A stretch of 16,835 bases of DNA from DAOMOD01 sp964526035 (GTDB lineage: Bacteria > Pseudomonadota > Gammaproteobacteria > Xanthomonadales > BPKI01): the NCBI GenBank assembly GCA_964526035.1, contig CAZGKE010000066.1:1-16835 (forward strand), written 5' to 3'. Shown piece by piece: positions 6,181 through 13,779 of the stretch; position 1 is the first letter of the stretch; each line of letters begins with the position of its first letter. Under the pieces are notes generated by a model, which made no database searches, was not told where the DNA came from, and saw nothing but the letters and a program-made list of their open reading frames with translations. The position numbers and the translations under genes are program-made.

Positions 6181-9069
6181 TCAGGGCGCCCGCTCGACCC
6201 GGTTGCGACCCAGCTCCTTGGCTCGGTACAGCGCACTGTCGGCGCGACGCACCAGTTGTGAGGGTGCATCGGCCGCGTTCGGTATCTCGCAGGCCACGCC
6301 GATGCTGAGGGTCACCGGGAACTCGCGGTTGTCGACGCTGTGACGCAGCGCCTCGGCGCGCGCGCAGGCCTCCTCGATGTCGCAGTCGGGAAGCACCAGC
6401 ATGAACTCCTCGCCACCATAGCGCGCCAGCAGTTCGCGCCTGGCGTCGACCTGGGCGGAGAGGTGCCCGGCCAGACGGGTCAGCATGCGGTCGCCTTCAA
6501 GATGCCCGTGGTTGTCGTTGAACTGTTTGAAATGGTCGACATCGATCATCAGCACGCTGAGCGGCAAGCGGCGATCAGCGCAGCGCAGCCATTCCCGATC
6601 CAGGCCCTGGTCGAATGCACGCCGATTGGCGACGCCGGTCAGGCTGTCCTCGGTGGCCAACTGGTTGAGACGACGATTGGCTTCCTCAAGCGCCGCCGTG
6701 CGTTCGGCGATGCGCTCTTCAAGCACGCGGTTGGCAGTCGCCAGCGCGCGATGCCGGCGTCTGGACAGCACGCTGGCTGCAAGCAGCACCGCCAGCACCA
6801 GGGCGAGGGATCCCGCGGTCCGCATCCACCATGATTCGTACCAGCGCGGCAGCACCTCGAAATCCCAGCCGGCGGTATCTGACAGGCGGCCGTCCGATGC
6901 GCGCCCCTGGACCTCGAAGCGATACACCCCCTGCGGCAGGGAAACGAACTCACGTTCGCCCTGCGTGGTGCAGGCGCTCCATCGGCTTTCGGCGCCGAGC
7001 AGTCGGCTTCGGAAGCAGGGCTGCGAATCGCTGCTGCGCAGCTCGAAGCGGAATCGTGGACTTGCGCCAGCCGCCAGCTGCGGCGTTTGCGTGGGCGCTA
7101 GGGGCCAGTGATGTTCGCTCAATCCAGGTTCGTTCGAGCTGACTGCGAGCAACGCCGCCCGCAGCGGCGGCACGGGCGGCTCGGCAACACCGCGGCGGTA
7201 CTGGAGAATGCCGTTCCAGGTGATGACGCGCAGGACTTCGTCGTCGCTGAACTCGAGGCCGACGAACCCGCGTGCCAGCGGCGAGTCGACGCGCATCGTC
7301 TGCCATCCGGAACCTGCGCGTTCTCGGTGGAAGAGGGATCGACTGGTCAGTGCATAGGCACCGTGCGGTGTCTCGGCCACGGCCAGTTCACCGTCGCCGT
7401 CGAGCAGGGCGGCAAGCCCATCCGCTTCAGTGGTCTGGAAGCGGAGTCCGTCCCACACCAGTAAACGCCTTCCTGTCAGCACGTGCAGCGTGTTGTCGAG
7501 CAAGAACGGCACGCTGCCGAGTTCGGCGTCGATATCGGCGCCTTCGGCTTCATCGAAGCGGCGCAGTTCGATTGGATGCCGGGCGTCATCGCTGATCACG
7601 AGCCGCCATGGTCCGCCACGGTAGTCGCCGATCCACAGCTCCTGTGGGGAGACGGCCGCCAACGCGGAGATGCTCAGTCCATCGAGGTCGATCCGCTTCA
7701 GCAGTTCCACCCCGGCGGTCTCGGCTTCGATCACCCAGAGTGTGTCCTCGCTGGCCACGAAGACCCGGCTCGGCCTGGCCTCGCTGGATACCAGCAGATA
7801 GGGATCGTCGAGATTCAAGGCCAACTCGGCGCCTTGACCGGTGACGCGGTAGATGCCGCCGTCGGTGGCTGCGAGCAGCCCGGCCGGGCTCGATTGCAAA
7901 TCCCAGACGTTGCTTCTGAAGGGCGGGTGCGGTTCCAGCCGGGCGTCTCCGACCGCACTCGTGCGGCTGCGGACGAGACCGCCGGCCCCGGCGATCCAGA
8001 GACTGCCTTCATGCCATGCGGTTGCCGATACCTGACCCGGAAGACCGTCGACGGCAGCGATGGCTGTCCATGGCGACGGCAGTTGCAGCCGCAGCAAGCC
8101 CCCTTCAGTGGCTGCCCACAGGCCATGCTCGGCGTCCACCGACAGACCGGTGATCGCATAGACACCGATCTTGTAGCGCTGCAGCGGGCGCATGTCCGCG
8201 GCGAACACCAGCAGCTCGCCGCTTTGCGTTCCCATCGCCAGACTGCCGTCGTGCAGTCGGGCGAAGGCATAAGGCACGTGGTGTTCCAACAGGGCGGAAA
8301 ACGGATTGGGCCGGGCGTGGATGCCGCTGGCATCGGCGATGAAGAAGCCGCCTTCGCGACTCACCAGCAGCAGCGTACCGTCGGCTTGGGGCACCACCAG
8401 GTCGAGCGGTCGATCCGCAAACAGCTCGCCGCCGGGCATGACGAGCAGACTGCCGTCGCTGTAGCGCATCATGCCGCGTCCCTCGACACGGGTGTAGAGG
8501 TCTCGTCCGTCGTCGTGGAAGGCGCGGGTTTGCGGCGGCAGGTCGATGTGCTCCACGTCGCCGTCGTAGGCGAATCGATAGAGCTGGTCCCCGGCGTGGA
8601 AATACACGGCGTCATCCAGGGCATGTGCGCTCCACACCGACCCCAGGAATTTCTCGCGGCCTCGCAGGGCAAAGGCGTGGCGCAGGTCCTGGTAGTGCAA
8701 CTCGCCTTGCGGGCTGGCTTCCAGCACGCCGAAGTGATCGTAGCTCGCCACGTAAACCCGGCCATCCCTGCCCAGCGCCAGCGCGCGCGCAGGCGCGGCT
8801 CCGGGCAGCGCGATCAGGCTGAAGGTGCCGCCGGCATAGCGCAGAACGCCCTGGTAGTTGCCCGAATAGACGACCCCGTCAGGATCAGCAACCACGGCGT
8901 GATTGCTTGGATGCCCACCCATCTCGACGCTTGTGAAACGCTGCATGAGCGGCGCACCCGGATCGGTGCCGTGCACCAGCACGCCCGCGTCGGCCCCGGC
9001 GTGCGCGCAGGGCCACGACGATGCGAACACCGTCACCGCCAGCAGGAGAATGCGTGTTCGAGGAGGCAT
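6181..9069 (-). CDS. Membrane diguanylate cyclase with periplasmic propeller and Y_Y_Y sensor
   Basis: Makes cyclic di-GMP from two GTP, probably in response to a periplasmic signal. The 962-residue protein starts with a signal peptide (1-24, ending near AHAGA). Residues 30-660 are repeat-rich with recurring G-x-L/W/V blades of the two-component-regulator propeller type. A Y_Y_Y domain follows at about 669-740, then one membrane helix (752-768), a short coiled coil (775-805) and a GGDEF domain (about 805-958). The active-site GGEEF is at 885-889 and DVDHF at 842-846, so it should be catalytic. The inhibitory I-site RxxD expected five residues before GGEEF reads ARRE, so product inhibition is probably lost. 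The layout is that of hybrid two-component sensors whose kinase has been replaced by a cyclase. It is divergent from pdxJ, 93 bp between starts, and 202 bp upstream of the hybrid kinase on the same strand. Confidence 0.93.
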   Translation of the reverse strand: MPPRTRILLLAVTVFASSWPCAHAGADAGVLVHGTDPGAPLMQRFTSVEMGGHPSNHAVVADPDGVVYSGNYQGVLRYAGGTFSLIALPGAAPARALALGRDGRVYVASYDHFGVLEASPQGELHYQDLRHAFALRGREKFLGSVWSAHALDDAVYFHAGDQLYRFAYDGDVEHIDLPPQTRAFHDDGRDLYTRVEGRGMMRYSDGSLLVMPGGELFADRPLDLVVPQADGTLLLVSREGGFFIADASGIHARPNPFSALLEHHVPYAFARLHDGSLAMGTQSGELLVFAADMRPLQRYKIGVYAITGLSVDAEHGLWAATEGGLLRLQLPSPWTAIAAVDGLPGQVSATAWHEGSLWIAGAGGLVRSRTSAVGDARLEPHPPFRSNVWDLQSSPAGLLAATDGGIYRVTGQGAELALNLDDPYLLVSSEARPSRVFVASEDTLWVIEAETAGVELLKRIDLDGLSISALAAVSPQELWIGDYRGGPWRLVISDDARHPIELRRFDEAEGADIDAELGSVPFLLDNTLHVLTGRRLLVWDGLRFQTTEADGLAALLDGDGELAVAETPHGAYALTSRSLFHRERAGSGWQTMRVDSPLARGFVGLEFSDDEVLRVITWNGILQYRRGVAEPPVPPLRAALLAVSSNEPGLSEHHWPLAPTQTPQLAAGASPRFRFELRSSDSQPCFRSRLLGAESRWSACTTQGEREFVSLPQGVYRFEVQGRASDGRLSDTAGWDFEVLPRWYESWWMRTAGSLALVLAVLLAASVLSRRRHRALATANRVLEERIAERTAALEEANRRLNQLATEDSLTGVANRRAFDQGLDREWLRCADRRLPLSVLMIDVDHFKQFNDNHGHLEGDRMLTRLAGHLSAQVDARRELLARYGGEEFMLVLPDCDIEEACARAEALRHSVDNREFPVTLSIGVACEIPNAADAPSQLVRRADSALYRAKELGRNRVERAP

Positions 9070-9162
9070 CGCTGCAAGTATGGCCGAGTGCGGAGCGCCG
9101 GGCCGAATGACGCGGATGGACGGGTACGATTATCCTGCCCAACGGCTATCCGGATCGCAGCT

Positions 9163-9942
9163 ATGACCGTCCTCAGTGTCAACCTCAACAAGATCGCGGT
9201 GCTGCGCAACAGCCGCGGCGGGCACCATCCGGAGATGCGCCGCGCAGCGCGCGCGGTGATTGCGTCCGGATGCGGTGGCATCACCGTGCATCCGCGCCCG
9301 GATCAGCGCCACGTGAAACCCGATGATGTGCGCGCGCTGGCGGCACTGCTGGCGGATGAAGCGCCAGGCGTCGAGTTCAACATCGAGGGCAACCCGTTCG
9401 CGCCACCGCGCGGCGACTACCCCGGGTTGGTCGCGCTGTGCCGCGAGGTGCGCCCGGCGCAGGCCACTCTGGTGCCTGACGGTGACGGGCAGATCACTTC
9501 GGACCATGGCTTCGATCTTTCCAGCGACCAAACGCGGCTGGTCCCGCTGATTGCGGAGCTGAGGGCCATCGGCTGTCGCGTCAGCCTTTTCATGGACGCA
9601 GAGACCCGCGACTTCGCGGCCGCAGCCGCGATCGGAGCGGATCGCATCGAGCTCTTTACCGGACCCTATGCGGAGGCGCACGCGGCGGGCGCCGCCGTCG
9701 ATGCGCTGGCGCTGTACGCCTCGGCGGCGCGGCGCGCGCAGGAATGCGGGCTCGGTGTCAATGCCGGTCACGACCTCGACCAGACCAACCTCGGCGCTTT
9801 CCTGCGTGCGGTGCCCGACGTCGCCGAAGTCTCGATCGGTCATGCGCTGATCGGCGAGGCGCTGTACGACGGCCTCGAGCGGACCGTGAAGAATTATCTG
9901 GCGATCATTCGCGAGGCGAAGGATGCGGACGTTTCGTTGTGA
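9163..9942 (+). CDS. pdxJ: Pyridoxine 5'-phosphate synthase PdxJ
   Basis: Condenses 1-deoxyxylulose 5-phosphate with 3-amino-2-oxopropyl phosphate to pyridoxine 5'-phosphate, the last ring-forming step of the DXP-dependent vitamin B6 pathway in the cytoplasm. The 259-residue TIM-barrel protein shows VNLNKIAVLRNSRG at 6-19, ITVHPRPDQRH at 40-50 (H43, R45 and H50 as active-site candidates), EFNIEGNPF, a TLVPDG strand and the GVNAGHDL motif late in the barrel. The reading frame is open far upstream, but ATG 9163 gives the normal family start (MTVLSVNLNKIAVL); everything upstream is antisense to the cyclase gene. E. coli PdxJ has NIDHVATLRQ in the first motif. This NLNKIAVLRN version is the variant also found in Xanthomonas and Bacteroidetes. 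The ribosome site is weak. The gene converges with the metallopeptidase gene. Confidence 0.96.
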   Translation: MTVLSVNLNKIAVLRNSRGGHHPEMRRAARAVIASGCGGITVHPRPDQRHVKPDDVRALAALLADEAPGVEFNIEGNPFAPPRGDYPGLVALCREVRPAQATLVPDGDGQITSDHGFDLSSDQTRLVPLIAELRAIGCRVSLFMDAETRDFAAAAAIGADRIELFTGPYAEAHAAGAAVDALALYASAARRAQECGLGVNAGHDLDQTNLGAFLRAVPDVAEVSIGHALIGEALYDGLERTVKNYLAIIREAKDADVSL

Positions 9943-9961
9943 GGCCTTCGTGCTTTTGCAG

Positions 9962-10027
9962 AGCGGGGCTTGCCCCGCTGCGTGCGCCGCGGCCACACGC
10001 AACGCCTGTGCCGGACAAGCCCGGCAC
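9962..10027. repeat. Two REP-like hairpins between convergent pdxJ and peptidase genes
   Basis: AGCGGGGC-TT-GCCCCGCT (9962-9979) starts 20 bp after the pdxJ stop. GTGCCGG (10008-10014) and CCGGCAC (10021-10027), followed by ACTACAA, form the second hairpin. The same two modules occur at 2345-2444. A partial third element, CTTGTAGCGCGGGCTTTCGCC, lies at about 10055-10075. Between convergent genes these may act as two-way terminators. Confidence 0.7.
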
Positions 10028-10089
10028 TACAAGAGCATGCAACAGCGCAAGGCCCTTGTAGCGCGGGCTTTCGCCTCAGCGATGCTGAT

Positions 10090-10881
10090 TCAACACTGCG
10101 GGCGGCGACCTGCCGCGCGCGCCTGTTCGTAAGCCGATCGCAGCCCTTCCACCCGTCCTTGCAGATCAGCCACGCGTCCGGCCGGATCGGGATGGGTGGA
10201 GATCAGCTGCGGCGGGCGGGCACCGCTGGACTGCGCCGCCATCAGCTGCCAAAGGGCAGATGCCTCGGCCGGGTCGAACCCGGCGGCGGCCATCAGCTGC
10301 TGGCCATAGCGGTCCGCCTCGCGCTCGTGCTTGCGTGAGAACGGCAGCAGCACGCCGACCTGGGCGCCGACCCCGAGCAGGGCAAGCACCTGGCGCGAGC
10401 CTTCGCTGGATCCATCGCGGCCGGCATAGGCGTCGGCCAGCTCCATCGCCGCGGACGCCGCGAACTGCTGGCTGACGCGTTCGGAGCCGTGTCGGAAGAC
10501 CACGTGCGCAAGCTCATGGCCGATCACCGCCGCGAGCTGGTCCTGGTTTTTCGCCAGCCGCATGAGCCCGGTGTGCACGCCGACCTTGCCGCCGGGCAGC
10601 GCGAAGGCGTTGACGCTGTCGTCTTCGAACACCACCACTTCCCAGGGCAGCTTCTGCCACTCGTCGGGAAGCACGTCGACCAGCGCCCCGGTGATGCATT
10701 CGGCACGCCGCTGCAGACGCGCATCGCGCGTCGGCGTTTCGCTGCTGCGCATCTGTTCGAACGCACTGGCACCCATCTGGTTGATCTGGCTGTCTGGAAT
10801 CAACAGCATCTGTGAACGCCCGGTAGGCGTGGTGGCGCAGGCAGCAAGCGCGAGACAGAGCAGCAAGATCAAACAGCGCAT
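10090..10881 (-). CDS. M48-family zinc metallopeptidase, lipoprotein
   Basis: Probable periplasmic membrane-anchored protease for quality control of envelope proteins, similar in layout to LoiP/YcaL/BepA-type enzymes. The 263-residue precursor has a lipoprotein signal peptide with lipobox LAAC, lipidated Cys15. The zinc motif HELAH is at 122-126, and the third ligand is probably Glu186 in SRKHEREAD (182-190), as expected for M48. The chain is short, with no TPR repeats after the catalytic domain, unlike BepA. The start is taken at ATG 10881, because it is followed directly by the signal peptide and preceded by AAGGAGA 6-7 nt upstream; a longer reading to 10923 would bury the signal peptide. 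It lies downstream of the glutamate-ligase-like gene on the same strand, separated by a large palindrome, and converges with pdxJ. Confidence 0.93.
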   Translation of the reverse strand: MRCLILLLCLALAACATTPTGRSQMLLIPDSQINQMGASAFEQMRSSETPTRDARLQRRAECITGALVDVLPDEWQKLPWEVVVFEDDSVNAFALPGGKVGVHTGLMRLAKNQDQLAAVIGHELAHVVFRHGSERVSQQFAASAAMELADAYAGRDGSSEGSRQVLALLGVGAQVGVLLPFSRKHEREADRYGQQLMAAAGFDPAEASALWQLMAAQSSGARPPQLISTHPDPAGRVADLQGRVEGLRSAYEQARAAGRRPQC

Positions 10882-10923
10882 GGCGTTCTCCTTCGTTGTC
10901 GAGCACACGAGTATAGGTGCCAT

Positions 10924-10998
10924 TGTGGGAGGGATCTCAGCCCCGACATCTCCTTGGGCGATGTGGCTCGAAAGGTCGGGGCTGAGATGCCTCCCACA
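10924..10998. repeat. Large imperfect palindrome (24-bp arms, one mismatch)
   Basis: The left arm 10924-10947 (starting TGTGGGAGGGATCTCAG) and right arm 10975-10998 (ending GATGCCTCCCACA) are inverted copies with one mismatch, around a 27-nt centre. The element fills the gap between the ligase stop (11014) and the peptidase start (10881). It looks like a paired REP/BIME-type element of the TGTGGGAGGGA family. It could end ligase transcription or stabilise the 3' end. It has no T-run. Confidence 0.75.
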
Positions 10999-11013
10999 GG
11001 GCTCCCGCTCCCC

Positions 11014-11967
11014 TCACTCCGTCGCGAAATGCTCGCGCGCAAACGCCACGCGGTCCGGCGGCGCGAGCTTGCGGTCGGCCAAGGCTTCGACGCGCAGCAG
11101 CCGCTTGTGCAGTCCATTGCCATTGGCCATCTGGATCGCCAGACCGGGTCGCGCATTGAGCTCGAGAATCATCGGTCCGTGCACCTTGTCGAGCACGAAG
11201 TCGACGCCGACGTAACCCAGCCCCGACAGCTCGTGACAGCGCGCCGCCATCTCCAGAAGATCGCCCCAGTGGGGAATGCTCAGACCGACGATGGAGTGCT
11301 CGGTGTCGGGGTGTTCGTTGACCAGCTCGGTGCCCCACACGCCGCGGCGGGTGATGCCGGTGGGAATGTCTATGCCGACCCCTATGGCGCCCTGGTGGAG
11401 GTTGGCTTTGCCATCGGACATGCGGGTCGGAAGACGGATCATCGCCATCACTGGAAATCCCAAGAAGACGATGATACGTACGTCGGGCACGCCCTTGTAG
11501 CTGACCCGATCAAAGAGGCTGTCGAACTCCACGCAGTATTCGACGAGGATATGGTCGGCCTGGCCTCCCAGACTGAACAGGCCCGACAGCGCGTTGGACA
11601 GATGGTGATTGAAGTCCTCGCGCGACATCAGCAGCCCGTTGGAGCGGCGGTAGCGGTCACCGCGCCGTCCGTGGATCACCAGAATGCCGTCACCGCCGGA
11701 GCCGTGTGCCGGTTTGACCACGAACTTGTCGCGACCCCTGAGCTTGTCGTGCACCTCGGCGATCTCGTGCTCCTCGCGCACCACTGCGAAGAGCTCCGGC
11801 ACCGGCAGGTCGGCGGCGACGGCAAGCTGCTTGGTCAACAGCTTGTCGTCGACCCGTGGATAGAAGCGCCGATGGTTGTAGCGCAGCACGTAATCGGCGT
11901 TGCGCTGGTTGAGACCCATCAGGCCGATGGCGCGAAGCTGTCTGGCGATGGCGAAGGGGCTACGCAC
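11014..11967 (-). CDS. RimK-related alpha-L-glutamate ligase-like protein (ATP-grasp)
   Basis: An ATP-grasp enzyme expected to join an amino acid, probably glutamate, to an unknown acceptor. The 317-residue protein opens RSPFAIARQLRAIGLMGLNQRN, as in the RimK-related ligase-like family. The nucleotide-binding lysine/glycine loop is at about 81-95 (KFVVKPAHGSGGDG), and the metal-binding end of the fold is at 264-280 (GPMILELNARPGLAIQM). The start is taken as GTG 11967, 2 nt after the TGA of the upstream gene, since it gives the family N-terminus; the open frame continues upstream only as an out-of-frame reading of the membrane-protein gene. Tight spacing implies translational coupling with that gene. 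In other proteobacteria these two are usually neighbours, often with a retropepsin-like (RimB-type) protease, which is absent here. The substrate is unknown. Confidence 0.9.
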   Translation of the reverse strand: MRSPFAIARQLRAIGLMGLNQRNADYVLRYNHRRFYPRVDDKLLTKQLAVAADLPVPELFAVVREEHEIAEVHDKLRGRDKFVVKPAHGSGGDGILVIHGRRGDRYRRSNGLLMSREDFNHHLSNALSGLFSLGGQADHILVEYCVEFDSLFDRVSYKGVPDVRIIVFLGFPVMAMIRLPTRMSDGKANLHQGAIGVGIDIPTGITRRGVWGTELVNEHPDTEHSIVGLSIPHWGDLLEMAARCHELSGLGYVGVDFVLDKVHGPMILELNARPGLAIQMANGNGLHKRLLRVEALADRKLAPPDRVAFAREHFATE

Positions 11968-11969
11968 GA

Positions 11970-13490
11970 TCAGCTCTTGGCCAGCGCCCGGAAGCGGTAC
12001 AGTTCGGTGAGGCGATATCCGGAGTAGCGGCCGATCATGAGCGCCCCGGCCAGCACCAGCAGCAGCACCTCCGGGAACACGAACACCAGGTGCACCAGCG
12101 GTGGCCAGCTCATCACAAGGTAGGCGAACACTGCAATGAGCAGCGAGCCGGCGCCCTCCTTCATGGCATGCCCAGGGCCGCGTTCTTCCCAGGCGATCGA
12201 CATGCGCTCGATCACCATGGCCATGATCACCATGGGAAACAGCGCAATCGACAGGCCGATCTCGATGCCGAGTCGATTGCTGACCACGCTGAACAGCGCC
12301 ATCAGCAGCACCACCACGATCAGCACCGCAGTCAGCCGCGGTACCAGCAGCAGTTTGAGGCGCTCCAGGTAGAAACGAACCAGCAGGCCGGCCCCCACCA
12401 CGCTGATGAACAGGATCAGGCCGGCCACCAGTCCGGTGTCGCGGAAGGCGATGGCGATCAGCACCGGCATGAAGGTGCCAAAGGTGGTGACTCCGACCAC
12501 GTTGCGCATCAGCAGCATGATGAAGGCGCCGATCGGGATCATCAGCAGCACCCGGTACACCTGCTGGCTCTGCAGCGGCAGCGACAGCAGCGAAAACTCC
12601 AGGAGCCGTTTGTCCTGTGCCTCCAGCTTGCGTTCGGCCATCAGCATGGCATCGGCCAGATTGCGCTGGACCGAGAACTTGACGTCGGCGCGCGGGTTGT
12701 CGTCGACCAGCAGCACCGGCTGATCGCTGCGCGACCACAGCAGCAGGTTGGACGGCCAGCCCTCGGCGGCATTGCGCGGATCGATGGTCAGCCAGCGTCG
12801 CTGGTTGTGCACCTGCAGCCAGGCGCGCATCTCCGCATCGGGAATCGAATCGCCCAGTTCGATGCCGTACACCACGCGTGACGGGATGCTGCGCACCGCA
12901 AGCATCTGCGCCATCAGATGCACCCGCGCTTCGGGTGTTTCCGCCTGCTGGGTCAGCAGCGCGACTTCCTCGGAGGGCGGATCCTGGTTGAACCGGCGCA
13001 CCAGTTCCCGCGCGAAGGTGGCAATGTCGGCCGAGCTGTCGCGGACGTTGTCGAGCACCGAGTGCATGGCGGTGGCGAACGGCTCGGGAAATTCCGGCGC
13101 ATCGCCCACCTGCGGGCGACCGGTCTGGAAGTCGCCTTCGCCGCTGCGCGCCAGGGTGGCGCGGTAATAGAGCGCCTGCGCACCACTGGCGCGTCTTATC
13201 GCCCACTGCACCACGCGACCGTCGCTACCGGTTTCTTCCAGCTTCGAGTAGTTGCGGGCGACGAAGCGTTCGTCGATGACAGCAAACCCCGGCGTGACAT
13301 CGGGGATCTGCAGGTTGACCGTGTTCGGCCCACGCCGCGGCGTGTACGCGACCCGTGCCTGCACGGTCCACACCTCCACTTCCTTGTTGGGCGTCAGCGG
13401 CAGCTCCAGCACCTTCCACTTGTAAAAAATCGCACCGGCCCCGACCACGGCAAGCACCGTGGCCAGCAAGTAGAGATGCAGTCTGCGCAT
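11970..13490 (-). CDS. Inactive transglutaminase-like domain fused to 7 transmembrane helices
   Basis: Inner-membrane protein of 506 residues. A signal anchor lies at about 5-23. A periplasmic region (30-305) holds a transglutaminase-like fold (about 150-245), followed by seven predicted membrane helices between 312 and 487. The catalytic triad is broken: no cysteine where the helix begins (around 188-190, EARVHLMA) and Arg222 in place of histidine (MRAWLQV), while Asp237 (TIDPRN) remains. It therefore probably binds rather than cleaves or cross-links peptides. ATG 13490 is chosen because the membrane anchor follows at once; the open frame to 13604 adds an arginine-rich stretch with no family similarity that I recognise. 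It forms an operon with the ATP-grasp ligase downstream, suggesting that the membrane protein presents or senses a substrate for the ligase. The palindrome at 13599-13622 may regulate it. Confidence 0.9.
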   Translation of the reverse strand: MRRLHLYLLATVLAVVGAGAIFYKWKVLELPLTPNKEVEVWTVQARVAYTPRRGPNTVNLQIPDVTPGFAVIDERFVARNYSKLEETGSDGRVVQWAIRRASGAQALYYRATLARSGEGDFQTGRPQVGDAPEFPEPFATAMHSVLDNVRDSSADIATFARELVRRFNQDPPSEEVALLTQQAETPEARVHLMAQMLAVRSIPSRVVYGIELGDSIPDAEMRAWLQVHNQRRWLTIDPRNAAEGWPSNLLLWSRSDQPVLLVDDNPRADVKFSVQRNLADAMLMAERKLEAQDKRLLEFSLLSLPLQSQQVYRVLLMIPIGAFIMLLMRNVVGVTTFGTFMPVLIAIAFRDTGLVAGLILFISVVGAGLLVRFYLERLKLLLVPRLTAVLIVVVLLMALFSVVSNRLGIEIGLSIALFPMVIMAMVIERMSIAWEERGPGHAMKEGAGSLLIAVFAYLVMSWPPLVHLVFVFPEVLLLVLAGALMIGRYSGYRLTELYRFRALAKS

Positions 13491-13598
13491 GAACCCGTCC
13501 CCGCCGGCGCGTGCGCCCGGCCCTTCCCCAAAGGAGCGCGAGTATACACGGCGATGGTGGGCCGAAAGTTGGCCGAGGGGCCCACGACGACGACGTTG

Positions 13599-13622
13599 TG
13601 ACACATATAACTATATGTTTCA
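13599..13622. promoter_or_regulatory. AT-rich near-perfect palindrome, candidate operator
   Basis: The core ACATATA-AC-TATATGT (13603-13618) is a perfect inverted repeat. Outside it, one mismatched pair is followed by TGA (13599-13601) and TCA (13620-13622), so 22 of 24 positions are symmetric. It lies 109-132 bp upstream of the membrane-protein start, in the only AT-rich patch of the region. This is the right place for the operon's promoter or operator. The regulator is unknown; the size suits a dimeric winged-helix or helix-turn-helix protein. Confidence 0.5.
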
Positions 13623-13670
13623 TAAACTTTTATTCGGCATTATGGGTGTGTTCGGGTGCCCCTCGGCGTC

Positions 13671-13697
13671 GTAGGTCGGCATCCCATGCCGACCTAC
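13671..13697. repeat. Perfect 12-bp-arm hairpin of the GTAGG-CGGCAT palindrome family
   Basis: GTAGGTCGGCAT (13671-13682) and ATGCCGACCTAC (13686-13697) are perfect arms around CCC. The sequence matches the element at 1236-1260 (GTAGGGCGGCAT-CCCC-ATGCCGCC on the minus strand) with one changed base in each arm and a 4-nt loop there. It lies downstream of gyrB and may end its transcription. Confidence 0.7.
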
Positions 13698-13722
13698 AAC
13701 AGCCGCGCCGCAAGGCGACCGA

Positions 13723-13737
13723 AAAGTTTCGACGCGG
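13723..13737 (+). repeat. 15-bp copy of a gyrB 3'-end sequence
   Basis: AAAGTTTCGACGCGG at 13723-13737 is repeated exactly at 13922-13936, inside the last codons of gyrB (coding PRRNF on the minus strand). The flanks do not match. Confidence 0.6.
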
Positions 13738-13748
13738 GTGGGCCCCGG

Positions 13749-13779
13749 TGCCCGCAGGGCACGCCGGCCAGGGCCGGCG
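13749..13779. terminator. Two adjacent GC-rich hairpins downstream of gyrB
   Basis: TGCCC-GCA-GGGCA (13749-13761) is followed directly by CGCCGGCC-AG-GGCCGGCG (13762-13779). Both are perfect. They lie about 100-130 bp past the gyrB stop and could stop gyrB transcription, though no T-run is present on the minus strand. Confidence 0.4.

Noticed and set aside
7483..9162. In-frame upstream extension of pdxJ to position 7483
   Set aside because: The extension is entirely antisense to the cyclase gene and has no PdxJ similarity; ATG 9163 gives the normal family N-terminus.
11968..13206. Upstream extension of the ATP-grasp ligase frame to 13206
   Set aside because: This is the membrane-protein gene read in the wrong frame (Arg/Ala/Gly-rich, no domain). 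The family start matches GTG 11967.
13491..13604. Longer start for the membrane protein at 13604
   Set aside because: The added 38 residues are Arg/Gly-rich without similarity, and would displace the N-terminal membrane anchor that begins at ATG 13490.
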